Source: Denitrificimonas caeni DSM 24390 (GTDB lineage Bacteria; Pseudomonadota; Gammaproteobacteria; Pseudomonadales; Pseudomonadaceae). Taken from it: DNA of 64,000 nucleotides. The position numbers and the translations under genes were made by a program. The first letter of the stretch is position 1. Every line of letters begins with the position of its first letter. Below the pieces are notes generated by a model. It was given only the letters and a program-made list of their open reading frames with translations, did no database searches and was not told the origin of the DNA. The DNA lies in contig NZ_ATXQ01000003.1 in NCBI RefSeq assembly GCF_000421765.1, positions 62,001-126,000 of the forward strand. Direction: 5' to 3'. Shown in pieces: positions 18,728 through 27,551 of this stretch.

Positions 18728-19828
18728 ATGTCGCCAAGCACGATTTTGAGCACACCGCGCGCCGATGGGTTTCGCATGCCGGCAGAATGGGAGACGCAGC
18801 AGCAGGTTTGGATGGTCTGGCCCGAGCGCCCGGACAACTGGCGCCTAGGCGGCAAACCTGCACAGGCGGCATTTTGCCAAGTTGCTCTAGCCATTGCCCA
18901 ATACCAGCAGGTCAGTATTGGCGTCAGTGCGGGCCAGTATGACAATGCCCAGGCGCGTCTTAGCCACATTAATATCCGTGTACTTGAAATCAGCAATGAT
19001 GATGCCTGGATGCGTGATACTGGACCGACGTTCGTGATCAACGATCAAGGCCAAACCCGCGGCATCGACTGGACGTTCAACGCTTGGGGCGGTTTACACA
19101 GCGGCCTGTATTGGCCATGGCTACGCGATGATCAAGTTGCTCGCAAAGTATTGGCAATCGAACACCTTCCACGCTATCGCACCGAAGGATTTGTTTTAGA
19201 GGGCGGCGCCATTCATGTCGATGGAGAAGGCACTCTATTAACAACCGCAGAATGTTTACTTAATAGCAATCGCAATCCTCATCTGAGTCAGAACGAGGTT
19301 GAGCACTATCTACGTGAATACCTGAATGTCAGCACCATCATCTGGTTACCTGAAGGTTTGTATAACGACGAAACCGATGGTCATATTGATAATTTCTGCT
19401 GCTTCGTACGCCCTGGCGAAGTGGTTTTGGCTTGGACAGATGATGCTGATGATCCTAATTATCAACGCTGCCGTGCGGCTTTAGAGGTGCTAACCCAGGC
19501 AAAAGATGCACAGGGCCGTTCCTTGACAGTGCATAAAATGCCACTGCCCAGCCCTATTTATGCCACTGAACAAGAATGCGCAGGCGTCGATATCGTAGCA
19601 GGCTCACAACCGCGCACCCCCGACATTCGTCTAGCCGGATCATATATAAACTTTTTAATCATCAATTGCGCTATTATTGCACCGAGTTTTGATGACCCCA
19701 TGGATGCCGTTGCCAAAAAAATACTGCGAGAAATATTTCCTGATCGCGATATTGTCATGGTGCCAGGACGAGAAATTTTACTTGGCGGTGGGAACATTCA
19801 CTGCATTACCCAGCAGCAACCTAAATAA
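18728..19828 (+). CDS. aguA: Agmatine deiminase AguA
   Basis: 366 residues from the ATG at 18728, right after the aguB stop, so translation is probably coupled. Guanidine-modifying-enzyme fold: substrate-binding [10 protein letters not shown], catalytic His in [11 protein letters not shown], and nucleophile Cys359 in [10 protein letters not shown] near the end. Hydrolyses agmatine to N-carbamoylputrescine plus ammonia, feeding AguB. The regulator gene aguR is not in this window. Confidence 0.96.
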   Translation: MSPSTILSTPRADGFRMPAEWETQQQVWMVWPERPDNWRLGGKPAQAAFCQVALAIAQYQQVSIGVSAGQYDNAQARLSHINIRVLEISNDDAWMRDTGPTFVINDQGQTRGIDWTFNAWGGLHSGLYWPWLRDDQVARKVLAIEHLPRYRTEGFVLEGGAIHVDGEGTLLTTAECLLNSNRNPHLSQNEVEHYLREYLNVSTIIWLPEGLYNDETDGHIDNFCCFVRPGEVVLAWTDDADDPNYQRCRAALEVLTQAKDAQGRSLTVHKMPLPSPIYATEQECAGVDIVAGSQPRTPDIRLAGSYINFLIINCAIIAPSFDDPMDAVAKKILREIFPDRDIVMVPGREILLGGGNIHCITQQQPK

Positions 19829-19862
19829 CATAGGACTATGTTGCTAATAAGGAGAGAGCCTG

Positions 19863-20330
19863 ATGAAGAACCTGATGATTGGCAGCCTAGCTGCACTATT
19901 TTTAACCGCCAGCCTCAGCGCTAGCGCTCAAGTTGATCCAGAAGATCAAATCCACTACCGCAAAGCCGGCTACAGCTTTATGAGCTGGAACATGGGCAAG
20001 ATCAAAGCAATGGCGATTGATGAAAGCGTGGCTTGGGATCCTGCTCAAGTACAAGCAGCTGCTAACAGCATCGCGGCAACTGCAAACTCAGGTATGGGCG
20101 CGTTGTTTGGCCCTGGCACTGAAAAAAGCATTGGCGACACGAAAACCCGCGTCAAGCCTGAAATGTTTACTGACCGTGAAGGTGTGACTAAAGTTGGCAT
20201 GGCTTTCAATAAAGCCGCTAACGAACTCGCAGCTGCTGCCGCGACTGGCGATAAAGCGACTGTTGCTAAAGCATTCGCGGCAACTGGCGATAGCTGTAAA
20301 GGTTGCCACGACAAATACCGCAACGATTAA
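19863..20330 (+). CDS. Cytochrome c' (class II c-type cytochrome)
   Basis: 155 residues with a signal peptide (cleavage after ASA-QV). The single haem site CKGCH (Cys145, Cys148, His149) sits at the extreme C-terminus, as in four-helix-bundle cytochromes c'. These periplasmic proteins bind NO or CO at five-coordinate haem and guard against nitrosative stress. Strong ribosome site AAGGAGA. It ends at a bidirectional terminator, facing a cytochrome b561 gene. Confidence 0.9.
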   Translation: MKNLMIGSLAALFLTASLSASAQVDPEDQIHYRKAGYSFMSWNMGKIKAMAIDESVAWDPAQVQAAANSIAATANSGMGALFGPGTEKSIGDTKTRVKPEMFTDREGVTKVGMAFNKAANELAAAAATGDKATVAKAFAATGDSCKGCHDKYRND

Positions 20331-20358
20331 GTTTTGCAACTTACTCGATGTGTTATGC

Positions 20359-20388
20359 AAAAAAGGTCGCCAATTGGCGACCTTTTTT
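20359..20388. terminator. Bidirectional intrinsic terminator
   Basis: Stem GGTCGCC/GGCGACC (20365-20371, 20376-20382) with an AATT loop, flanked by six A and six T, between convergent cytochrome genes. Confidence 0.93.
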
Positions 20389-20409
20389 ATGCAACTTGAA
20401 TACTCAGCT

Positions 20410-21099
20410 TTACCAAGCTGGAGCAACTGCTGGTGCTGGCGGCGGCGCACTTTGCCATTCACCTGAAGCCAAATACACGGCACCGCAAGCAATCAGCAAA
20501 GCACAGATAAAGGCTCGCCAATGACCACCTTGAGCTGCTTTTTGTTCAGGATACTGTTGCTCGGTTTGCCCAGTAATCATTGATTTAACTAAGTTATGCT
20601 TTTTGAGCACTGCGTGAAGAACAATAGCCAACACATGCACAACGATTAAACCAATAATAATCCACATACCCAATTTATGCAGGCGGGTTAAATCACTGCT
20701 TAAACTACTACTGACTAATTTGTATAGGGGTCCAGTAAAGGCTATATCGTCATTGGTAAATAAACCGCTTACCGCTTGCCAGCTAAGCATACCCAGCATG
20801 GCAAAAACCGACAAAACACCTAACGGATTATGCCCAAGCTGCCGCCATTCGCCACGCAAATATTGCGGTAACGCCAGCAACGAGCAAAGCAACGTCGATA
20901 AACGCGCATAGGTCGAACCAAGTAACAGCCAAGCCACACGAAAGCTTAACAGACCGAGAATGCTGAGCCCTGCTCGAGCATGCCAATCAATCCAACCACC
21001 CCCAAGCCAGCCAGTGAATAACGCTGTACATACACTCAACACCAATAACCAATGGAATACTCTTAAAGGAGCATCCCATACGCGCAATTGTTTACTCAT
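20410..21099 (-). CDS. Cytochrome b561 family di-haem membrane protein
   Basis: 229 residues, four core membrane helices plus a further C-terminal one. Probable haem ligands are His16 (VFHWLL), His40 (DWHARAG), His141 (LHKLGM) and His155 (VVHVLA), the layout of the Ni-Fe-hydrogenase/cytochrome b561 superfamily. Such proteins pass quinol electrons to periplasmic cytochromes; the facing cytochrome c' gene is a natural partner. It starts 12 bases after pilU and is probably transcribed with pilTU. Confidence 0.88.
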   Translation of the reverse strand: MSKQLRVWDAPLRVFHWLLVLSVCTALFTGWLGGGWIDWHARAGLSILGLLSFRVAWLLLGSTYARLSTLLCSLLALPQYLRGEWRQLGHNPLGVLSVFAMLGMLSWQAVSGLFTNDDIAFTGPLYKLVSSSLSSDLTRLHKLGMWIIIGLIVVHVLAIVLHAVLKKHNLVKSMITGQTEQQYPEQKAAQGGHWRAFICALLIACGAVYLASGEWQSAPPPAPAVAPAW

Positions 21100-21111
21100 C
21101 TGCTTGCTCTC

Positions 21112-22257
21112 TTAACGCATTTGTCGCCCTGGGTTCTCATCACTTATCTCCAAAGATAGACCAGATGGCATACTGCTAAAGCTATCACCGCCAGACTCTG
21201 AGCCAAGCTTAATCATCAGACGTAAATCGTTCGCCGAGTCAGCATGTGCAAGAGCATCTTCATAGGTGATTTCACCTTGTGAATAAAGATCATACAACGC
21301 TTGATCAAAGGTTTGCATACCGAGCTCAGTAGAGCGCTTCATCAAAGGCTTTAATTCGTGAACTTCGCCTTTCCGAATTAAGTCCGCAGCTAGCGGCGTA
21401 TTAATCAAAACCTCAATTACTGCACGACGACCTTTACCGTCAGGTGTAGGCACCAATTGTTGGGCAACAATAGCGCGTAAGTTCAGCGACAAATCCATCC
21501 ACACCTGCTGCTGACGATCTGCTGGGAAGAAGTTAATAATTCGATCCAAGGCTTGGTTAGCGTTGTTGGCGTGCAAGGTTGCCAGACACAAGTGTCCGGT
21601 TTCCGCAAAGGTCACCGCATAATCCATGGTTTCGCGAGTACGCACTTCACCAATCAAAATCACATCCGGTGCTTGTCGCAGCGTGTTTTTCAATGCCACT
21701 TCAAACGACTCAGTATCAATACCCACTTCACGCTGAGTAACGATGCAATTGTTATGCTGGTGAATAAATTCAATCGGATCTTCAATCGAAATAATATGCC
21801 CAGAGCTGTGCTTATTTCGGTGGCCAATCATGGCCGCCAACGAAGTTGATTTACCCGTACCGGTTGCTCCCACAAACAGCACCAAACCACGCTTGGTCAT
21901 GGCTATTTTTTTCAAAATCTCAGGTAGTTTTAAATCATCTAAGCTTGGGATATTGGTTTCAATCCGGCGCAGCACCATGCCAATCAGGTTACGCTGATAA
22001 AATGCACTGACTCGAAAACGGCCAATACCACGCGCACTGATCGCAAAGTTGCACTCAAGGTTTTCAGCGAAGTCACGACGCTGTTGTTCGTTCATCACGC
22101 CCAATACCGTTTCACGGGTCATTTCCGGCGATAACGGGGTTTTTGTGACCGGCATAATCTTGCCGTTAATTTTCATTGAGGGGGCCACACCTGTTGTAAT
22201 AAACAAGTCAGAGCCACCCTTTTCAACCATTAAGCGTAAAAGCTTTTCAAATTCCAT
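21112..22257 (-). CDS. pilU: Type IV pilus retraction ATPase PilU
   Basis: 381 residues of the PilT/VirB11-type ATPase family. Walker A VGATGTGKST, Asp box ISIEDPIEFIHQ, Walker B DVILIGEVRTRETM, His box TGHLCLATLHANN. The C-terminal tail is longer than that of PilT, as expected for PilU. Works with PilT in pilus retraction and twitching on the cytoplasmic face of the pilus base. 37 bases separate it from pilT. Confidence 0.96.
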   Translation of the reverse strand: MEFEKLLRLMVEKGGSDLFITTGVAPSMKINGKIMPVTKTPLSPEMTRETVLGVMNEQQRRDFAENLECNFAISARGIGRFRVSAFYQRNLIGMVLRRIETNIPSLDDLKLPEILKKIAMTKRGLVLFVGATGTGKSTSLAAMIGHRNKHSSGHIISIEDPIEFIHQHNNCIVTQREVGIDTESFEVALKNTLRQAPDVILIGEVRTRETMDYAVTFAETGHLCLATLHANNANQALDRIINFFPADRQQQVWMDLSLNLRAIVAQQLVPTPDGKGRRAVIEVLINTPLAADLIRKGEVHELKPLMKRSTELGMQTFDQALYDLYSQGEITYEDALAHADSANDLRLMIKLGSESGGDSFSSMPSGLSLEISDENPGRQMR

Positions 22258-22294
22258 TACATATCCTATTTCACCGCAAGGGTGAGCTTAAAGC

Positions 22295-23329
22295 TTAAAA
22301 ATTCTCTGGCGTTTTGGCTTTTTCACGCGCACTGTCACGGCTGATTAAGCCTTTCGCAAGCAGGCCTTTTAAGCAACTGTCTAACGTCTGCATGCCTAAT
22401 GAGCCACCGGTTTGAATCGCCGAATACATTTGCGCAACCTTATCTTCACGAATCAGGTTACGAATCGCCGGCGTACCGAGCATGATTTCATGCGCAGCCA
22501 CACGGCCACCACCAATTTTCTTTAACAGTGTTTGCGAGATTACCGCTTGTAACGACTCAGACAACATCGAACGCACCATGGATTTTTCTTCACCGGGGAA
22601 TACGTCAACCACACGGTCAATCGTTTTGGCTGCGGACGTGGTGTGCAAGGTGCCAAACACTAAGTGGCCGGTTTCTGCAGCAGTCAATGCTAAGCGTATG
22701 GTTTCTAAGTCACGTAACTCACCAACCAGAATAATATCCGGGTCTTCACGCAAAGCAGAACGCAGAGCCTCGTTAAAACCATGGGTATCACGATGCACTT
22801 CTCGCTGGTTAATCAAGCATTTTTTCGATTCATGAACAAACTCAATTGGGTCTTCCACAGTCAAAATATGCTGGTACTTGGTGCTGTTTAAATAATCCAT
22901 CATTGCGGCCAGCGTGGTTGACTTACCCGAACCGGTAGGTCCAGTGACTAACACTAAGCCGCGTGGTACATCGGCAATACTGCGAAAGACTTCGCCCAAA
23001 CCAAGGTCTTCCATCGACAGAACTTTGGAAGGGATGGTACGAAACACCGCTGCAGCACCACGATTTTGATTGAATGCGTTCACCCGGAAACGGGCAACAC
23101 CTGGCACTTCAAAGGAGAAGTCGGTCTCTAAAAACTCTTCGTAATCTTTACGCTGTTTATCATTCATGATGTCATAAATGAGCGCATGAACTTGCTTGTG
23201 TTCCATGGCGGGTAAGTTTATTCGACGCACATCGCCATCGACTCGTATCATTGGCGGCAGGCCTGATGATAAGTGCAAATCCGATGCACCTTGTTTTGCA
23301 CTAAAAGCCAGCAGTTCTGTAATATCCAT
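22295..23329 (-). CDS. pilT: Type IV pilus retraction ATPase PilT
   Basis: 344 residues from the ATG at 23329, with GAGG ribosome site; an in-frame TTG four codons earlier lies within that site. Walker A TGPTGSGKST, LTVEDPIEFVHES, Walker B DIILVGELRDLET, TGHLVFGTLHTTSAAKTIDR, and the PilT C-terminal AIRNL motif (TPAIRNLIRE). Drives pilus depolymerisation. Divergent from the proC cluster. Confidence 0.97.
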   Translation of the reverse strand: MDITELLAFSAKQGASDLHLSSGLPPMIRVDGDVRRINLPAMEHKQVHALIYDIMNDKQRKDYEEFLETDFSFEVPGVARFRVNAFNQNRGAAAVFRTIPSKVLSMEDLGLGEVFRSIADVPRGLVLVTGPTGSGKSTTLAAMMDYLNSTKYQHILTVEDPIEFVHESKKCLINQREVHRDTHGFNEALRSALREDPDIILVGELRDLETIRLALTAAETGHLVFGTLHTTSAAKTIDRVVDVFPGEEKSMVRSMLSESLQAVISQTLLKKIGGGRVAAHEIMLGTPAIRNLIREDKVAQMYSAIQTGGSLGMQTLDSCLKGLLAKGLISRDSAREKAKTPENF

Positions 23330-23469
23330 GAAAGTCCTCAATCACAAGCAAGCAGTTAAAATACCGTTTGATTATTGTACGATGCCATTGACCATAAATA
23401 ATATCTACGATAGCAGAGAATAATATAAAGGCTGCGATTGCTAAGCCGCATACCCAAGGGGCTTAGGGT

Positions 23470-23658
23470 ATGAATTCATTATCCCTATCTTTAATAATAA
23501 CTTCAGAGCCTACCGCAGATGACTCAGAACAAAAGCGACCTTTTGCGCAAATTCGCGAATTGCAGCACAATCTGCAGCGGTCTTTAGTAATGTCACGCCA
23601 TACCAATGCCTTGGGTGGACAATTTACCCCAAGACTATTAGAGGAGTTTTACCTTTGA
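23470..23658 (+). CDS. Small ORF of unknown function overlapping the proC start
   Basis: 62 codons from ATG 23470 with AAGGGG/AGGG ribosome-site-like sequence before it. Its TGA overlaps the proposed TTG of proC, so translation would be coupled. No signal or membrane segment; the C-terminal half is basic and polar (IRELQHNLQRSLVMSRHTN). I do not recognise it. In P. aeruginosa this position holds yggS (remembered), and this ORF does not resemble YggS. It could be a real small gene, a leader peptide, or the relic of a deletion. Confidence 0.45.
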   Translation: MNSLSLSLIITSEPTADDSEQKRPFAQIRELQHNLQRSLVMSRHTNALGGQFTPRLLEEFYL

Positions 23659-24473
23659 ATGATACCCAAATCACCTTTATTGGCGCGGGCAATATGGCCG
23701 CCAGCCTAATCGGCGGCTTACGCAAACAAGGTATCGCGGCCGAACACATTCGTGCCAGCGATCCAGGCGCAACACAGTTGCAAGCCATACAACAAGCTTT
23801 TGCCATTAGCACTTATAGCGATAACAGCCTGGCGATTGCCAATGCTGACGTAATCGTCTTGGCCGTAAAACCCCAAGTGATGCGCACTGTTTGTGAACAA
23901 CTGGCTCCGCATTTAACTGCTAGCCAGTTAATCATCTCAATTGCCGCTGGCATTACTAGCGCCAGCTTAAGACAATGGCTCGGTGAGCGCGCGATTGTAC
24001 GCTGCATGCCCAACACTCCAGCGTTAATCCAGCAAGGGGTTAGCGGCTTATATGCTAACGCGCAAGTCAGCGCAGAGCAGCGCCAGCAAGCCCAACACTT
24101 ACTCTCTGCAGTCGGTTTAGCGCTATGGCTAGATGAAGAATCATTAATCGACGCAGTAACAGCCGTTTCAGGCAGTGGCCCTGCGTATTTTTTCTTACTG
24201 ATTGAGGCCATGACCGAGGCCGGAATCAAACTAGGCTTGCCTGCGCAAACCTCGGCACAATTAGCCAAATACACAGCCCAAGGCGCCGCCAATATGGCCT
24301 GCCAAAGCTCGCACGATGCAGCACAATTACGCCAACAAGTGACCTCACCAAACGGCACGACTGAAGCGGCAATTCAGGCCTTCCTAAACGGTGGTTTTAT
24401 GCAGCTAGTCGATACAGCTGTGCAAAGTGCGGCATCACGCTCACAAGAACTCGCTCAACAACTGAGTAACTAA
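23655..24473 (+). CDS. proC: Pyrroline-5-carboxylate reductase ProC
   Basis: 272 residues starting at TTG 23655, with GAGGAG 8 bases upstream. N-terminal Rossmann motif FIGAGNMAASLIGGL (residues 8-22), then AVKPQ, RCMPNTPALIQQGVSGLY, and the C-terminal dimer domain with VTAVSGSGPAYFF and QVTSPNGTTEAAI. Last step of proline synthesis in the cytoplasm. The rare start codon and the stop overlap with the preceding small ORF suggest its translation depends on that ORF. Confidence 0.96.
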   Translation: MNDTQITFIGAGNMAASLIGGLRKQGIAAEHIRASDPGATQLQAIQQAFAISTYSDNSLAIANADVIVLAVKPQVMRTVCEQLAPHLTASQLIISIAAGITSASLRQWLGERAIVRCMPNTPALIQQGVSGLYANAQVSAEQRQQAQHLLSAVGLALWLDEESLIDAVTAVSGSGPAYFFLLIEAMTEAGIKLGLPAQTSAQLAKYTAQGAANMACQSSHDAAQLRQQVTSPNGTTEAAIQAFLNGGFMQLVDTAVQSAASRSQELAQQLSN

Positions 24474-24482
24474 GAGGACTTT

Positions 24483-25088
24483 ATGTCAGGACTCACCGAA
24501 GCATTCATCTACATCATCCAAACTTTAGGCCAGCTGTATCTATTGATTGCTCTGCTGCGCTTTATCTTACAGTTGGTACGCGCCGACTTTTACAACCCGC
24601 TCTGCCAGTTCACCGTTAAAGCAACACAGCCCTTGCTCGCACCTTTACGCCGCATCATTCCTAGCGTCGCGGGCATTGATCTAGCCGGATTAGTATTAGT
24701 GCTGGCCTTACAGTTTCTGCTGATTGTTGTATTGCTAAGTTTGACAGGTTTTCCTGTTGTGCAACTGCTGCCACAAATACTGCTATGGACACTGATTATT
24801 GTCGCAGGGCTCGTGCTGAAGATTTTCTTCTTTGCGCTGATTGTCAGCGTGATTTTATCTTGGATTGCACCTGGTAGTCACAACCCTGGCGCACAACTGA
24901 CGCAGCAAATCTGCGAACCGTTGCTTGCTCCTATCCGCAACCTGCTACCCAATTTAGGTGGTTTAGACATCTCACCGATTTTTGCCTTCATCACTATCAA
25001 TCTACTGGAACGCTTGGTGATTGATAATTTAGCTATGAGCACTGGCTTGGTCGGCCCACTACGCGCTTTAATCAGTCCATTTCTATGA
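24483..25088 (+). CDS. yggT: YggT family membrane protein
   Basis: 201 residues with two repeats of the YggT domain (about 5-90 and 100-195), each with a pair of membrane helices and a short conserved NPLCQFTVKATQPLLAPLRRIIP-like segment (the second copy is NPGAQLTQQICEPLLAPIR). Function is unclear; the family is tied to osmotic/ion balance and to division-site SepF/YlmG relatives. Ten bases after proC, overlapping yggU by 4. Confidence 0.92.
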   Translation: MSGLTEAFIYIIQTLGQLYLLIALLRFILQLVRADFYNPLCQFTVKATQPLLAPLRRIIPSVAGIDLAGLVLVLALQFLLIVVLLSLTGFPVVQLLPQILLWTLIIVAGLVLKIFFFALIVSVILSWIAPGSHNPGAQLTQQICEPLLAPIRNLLPNLGGLDISPIFAFITINLLERLVIDNLAMSTGLVGPLRALISPFL

Positions 25089-25390
25089 CCGCACATGCGC
25101 GCTGGGAGGCCAATAACATAGTCTTATTCTGTCATTTGCAGCCTGGTGCGAAACGCAGTGAATTTGCCGGTCTGCATGGTGAGCGTATCAAAATACGCTT
25201 ACATGCACCGCCGGTGGATGGAAAAGCCAATAGCCAGTTGATTGCGTTTTTAAGCACAGCCTTTGCTGTACCCAAAAACGCTGTACAGATTGAAAGCGGC
25301 GAACTGAGTCGACAAAAACGCGTACGTATTCAAGAGCCAAAGAAAATCCCGGACTTAGCCGAGTTCGCTCACCTGCACGGAAAACATTAA
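25085..25390 (+). CDS. DUF167 (YggU) family protein
   Basis: 101 residues, one compact DUF167 domain: HLQPGAKRSEFAG, IRLHAPPVDGKANSQL and a later IESGELSRQKRVRI. Small cytoplasmic alpha/beta protein of unknown function, regularly found after yggT. Overlaps yggT by 4 bases. Confidence 0.9.
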   Translation: MTAHARWEANNIVLFCHLQPGAKRSEFAGLHGERIKIRLHAPPVDGKANSQLIAFLSTAFAVPKNAVQIESGELSRQKRVRIQEPKKIPDLAEFAHLHGKH

Positions 25391-25490
25391 TCCTGTGATG
25401 CAGTTTGCTATGCAACAAGCTTGATCACGACATACTAATCGCAGTTTTAACTGTAACTTAAGCCTGTTATGCCTTAACTAGGGGTGTCCG

Positions 25491-27473
25491 ATGAGCATGC
25501 AACGCCTGCACCAACACATTGATGAGTACGTGCTATGGAAGCGTGAGCTGATTCGAGAAATTATGCGTTACCACAGTTGGTTGACTAAAAACCGCTTGGA
25601 CTCTCCTGCGTTAATCACTCAGCTCGAACATTATATTAAGTCTTTACGTGCTGACCAGATCACTTTGGCCTTTATTGGCGAGTACTCGCGCGGCAAAACC
25701 GAGCTGATTAATAGCTTATTTTTCTCTAACTTTGGTCAACGTTTATTGCCTTCGCGCGCAGGGCGTACCACCATGTGCCCAACCGAAGTTTTCTTTGATA
25801 GCCAGCAAGCCCCAGCTACGCTGCGCTTACTGCCTATAGAAACACGCAACTTGGAAAACAGCTTAACCGATCTCAAAAAACAGTCGCAACACTGGCTCGA
25901 GATTGCTCTAGATCAAACCGATGCCGACAGCTTAATTAGTGCGTTTGCCCATGTTGCGCAAAACAAAAGCGTCGCCATTGAAGAAGCCATCGCTTTAGGA
26001 TTTTTACCAGAAGCACTGGAAGCAGCCGAGCAAGCGGATCATGTTTTAGTCCCAGCTTGGCGCCATGCCCTGATCAATATTGACCACCCCTTGTTGCGTC
26101 AAGGCTTGCGCATTATCGACACACCAGGACTCAATGCATTAGGCAGCGAGCCTGAGCTCACGTTATCGTTATTACCCAGCGCCCAAGCTGTATTGTTTTT
26201 GCTGTCTGCCGACACAGGGGTGACAGCCAGTGATATGGCAACTTGGCAACAATACGTCAGCTCCCAGCAATCAGCACAACACTCCATTCAATTTGCTGTG
26301 CTCAATAAAATAGATGTGCTGTGGGATACCCTGAATCATGACATCTTTGCTGAGCACAGCATTCAAACTATTCAAGCGCAGACCGCTCAACAGTTGGGTT
26401 TGCCTGTCACTCATGTTTTGCCAGTCTCTGCAAAGAGCGCATTACAAGCTAAAGTAACTAACAATCACGAGCTATTAGCGCGCAGCCGCATTGATACGCT
26501 AGAAAATTTTCTCTGTGAACATGTTATCGCGCAAAAAGAGCATTTCATTGAGCGCAGCGTGGTGCAACCACTACTCACCCTACTCAACTCAAACCAGCAG
26601 CTGATGAGTCAACGCTTGCAATCAATGCAGGCTGAACAAAAACAACTTAATCAACAACAACACAGTAGTTCACACGTGTTGCGCAGTGTACTTGAACAAG
26701 CAAAAGCTGAGCATCAAACCTATCACCGTCGCTTACTTAATCTAAAAACCAATCAGCGTTTACTGCATCGGCAAGGCGAGATCCTCTGCACTTACGTTAA
26801 TCCTGAACAATTGCAGGAAAACATCTCTAAAGTGCAGAACAAATTAATCAATAGTTGGACAACATTTGGCATTAACCGCGCCATCGCTGATTTTTTTGCA
26901 ACTTTAGAAAACAACCTCCACGCCTTTGAAATCGAAGCACAGATGGCTAATAAGATGGTTCGCGCTATTTACCTACGCCATAGTGCAGAAAACCCTATGT
27001 TTGCAGTAGAAGCTAGCATATTACCCATTCAGCGTTATCGTCGTGAACAAGACGGCCTACAGTGCAAAGCAGATCAATTCCGTCTTAATTTAAAAACCCT
27101 ACTGACTGAGCAAAAACAACTTAGCCGCCGTTTCCTTGCCACGCTGGCGCAAGAAGCGATCAGTCTGCAAGAGCGCTTACGTCATGACACCTTACTCTGG
27201 ACTAACGAAGCACTAACACCACTTATTCAGCATAATCTGGAGCAAAAACAGCTTCTAGAAAACCACATATTGCGCCTCAGAACTCTCACCCAATCTGCAC
27301 ATAGCAGCCTGCAGCGTAACCAACTACTGAGCCAGTCCAGCAACGAACTCAACACACAACTGGCGCAAGCCAGCGACATTTTGCGCGCGATGCGTCGACC
27401 CGCACCACAACGCCGTCAAGCCAAAGTTGTACAACTGGCAACAACCCTCAGCGTAGTGAATAGTAAAGATTAA
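25491..27473 (+). CDS. Dynamin-like large GTPase
   Basis: 660 residues. GTPase motifs: G1 GEYSRGKT (63-70), a likely G2 threonine in GRTTMCPTEV (91-100), G3 DTPG (210-213) and G4 NKID (272-275). An N-terminal helix of about 55 residues precedes the GTPase. The C-terminal half is almost all charged helix and coiled coil (about 365-430 and 540-640), as in dynamin stalks. I see no membrane-spanning paddle. Bacterial relatives act in membrane fusion, chromosome positioning or phage/stress tolerance. It stands alone between yggU and metX, without the second dynamin gene common in other loci. The job is unknown. Confidence 0.85.
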   Translation: MSMQRLHQHIDEYVLWKRELIREIMRYHSWLTKNRLDSPALITQLEHYIKSLRADQITLAFIGEYSRGKTELINSLFFSNFGQRLLPSRAGRTTMCPTEVFFDSQQAPATLRLLPIETRNLENSLTDLKKQSQHWLEIALDQTDADSLISAFAHVAQNKSVAIEEAIALGFLPEALEAAEQADHVLVPAWRHALINIDHPLLRQGLRIIDTPGLNALGSEPELTLSLLPSAQAVLFLLSADTGVTASDMATWQQYVSSQQSAQHSIQFAVLNKIDVLWDTLNHDIFAEHSIQTIQAQTAQQLGLPVTHVLPVSAKSALQAKVTNNHELLARSRIDTLENFLCEHVIAQKEHFIERSVVQPLLTLLNSNQQLMSQRLQSMQAEQKQLNQQQHSSSHVLRSVLEQAKAEHQTYHRRLLNLKTNQRLLHRQGEILCTYVNPEQLQENISKVQNKLINSWTTFGINRAIADFFATLENNLHAFEIEAQMANKMVRAIYLRHSAENPMFAVEASILPIQRYRREQDGLQCKADQFRLNLKTLLTEQKQLSRRFLATLAQEAISLQERLRHDTLLWTNEALTPLIQHNLEQKQLLENHILRLRTLTQSAHSSLQRNQLLSQSSNELNTQLAQASDILRAMRRPAPQRRQAKVVQLATTLSVVNSKD

Positions 27474-27524
27474 ATCGTTGAATCTCGCTTACGACTTGCC
27501 GCAACTGGCTAGGCTCTTTAGACT

Positions 27525-27550
27525 GCATCTCTTCCTTTAGAGAGAGATGC
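27525..27550 (+). promoter_or_regulatory. Hairpin covering the metX ribosome-binding site
   Basis: Perfect 8-bp inverted repeat GCATCTCT (27525-27532) and AGAGATGC (27543-27550), loop of 10. The right arm contains the AGAGAG purine run serving as the metX ribosome site and ends one base before the GTG start. When folded it would hide the site. Confidence 0.6.
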
Positions 27551-27551
27551 C

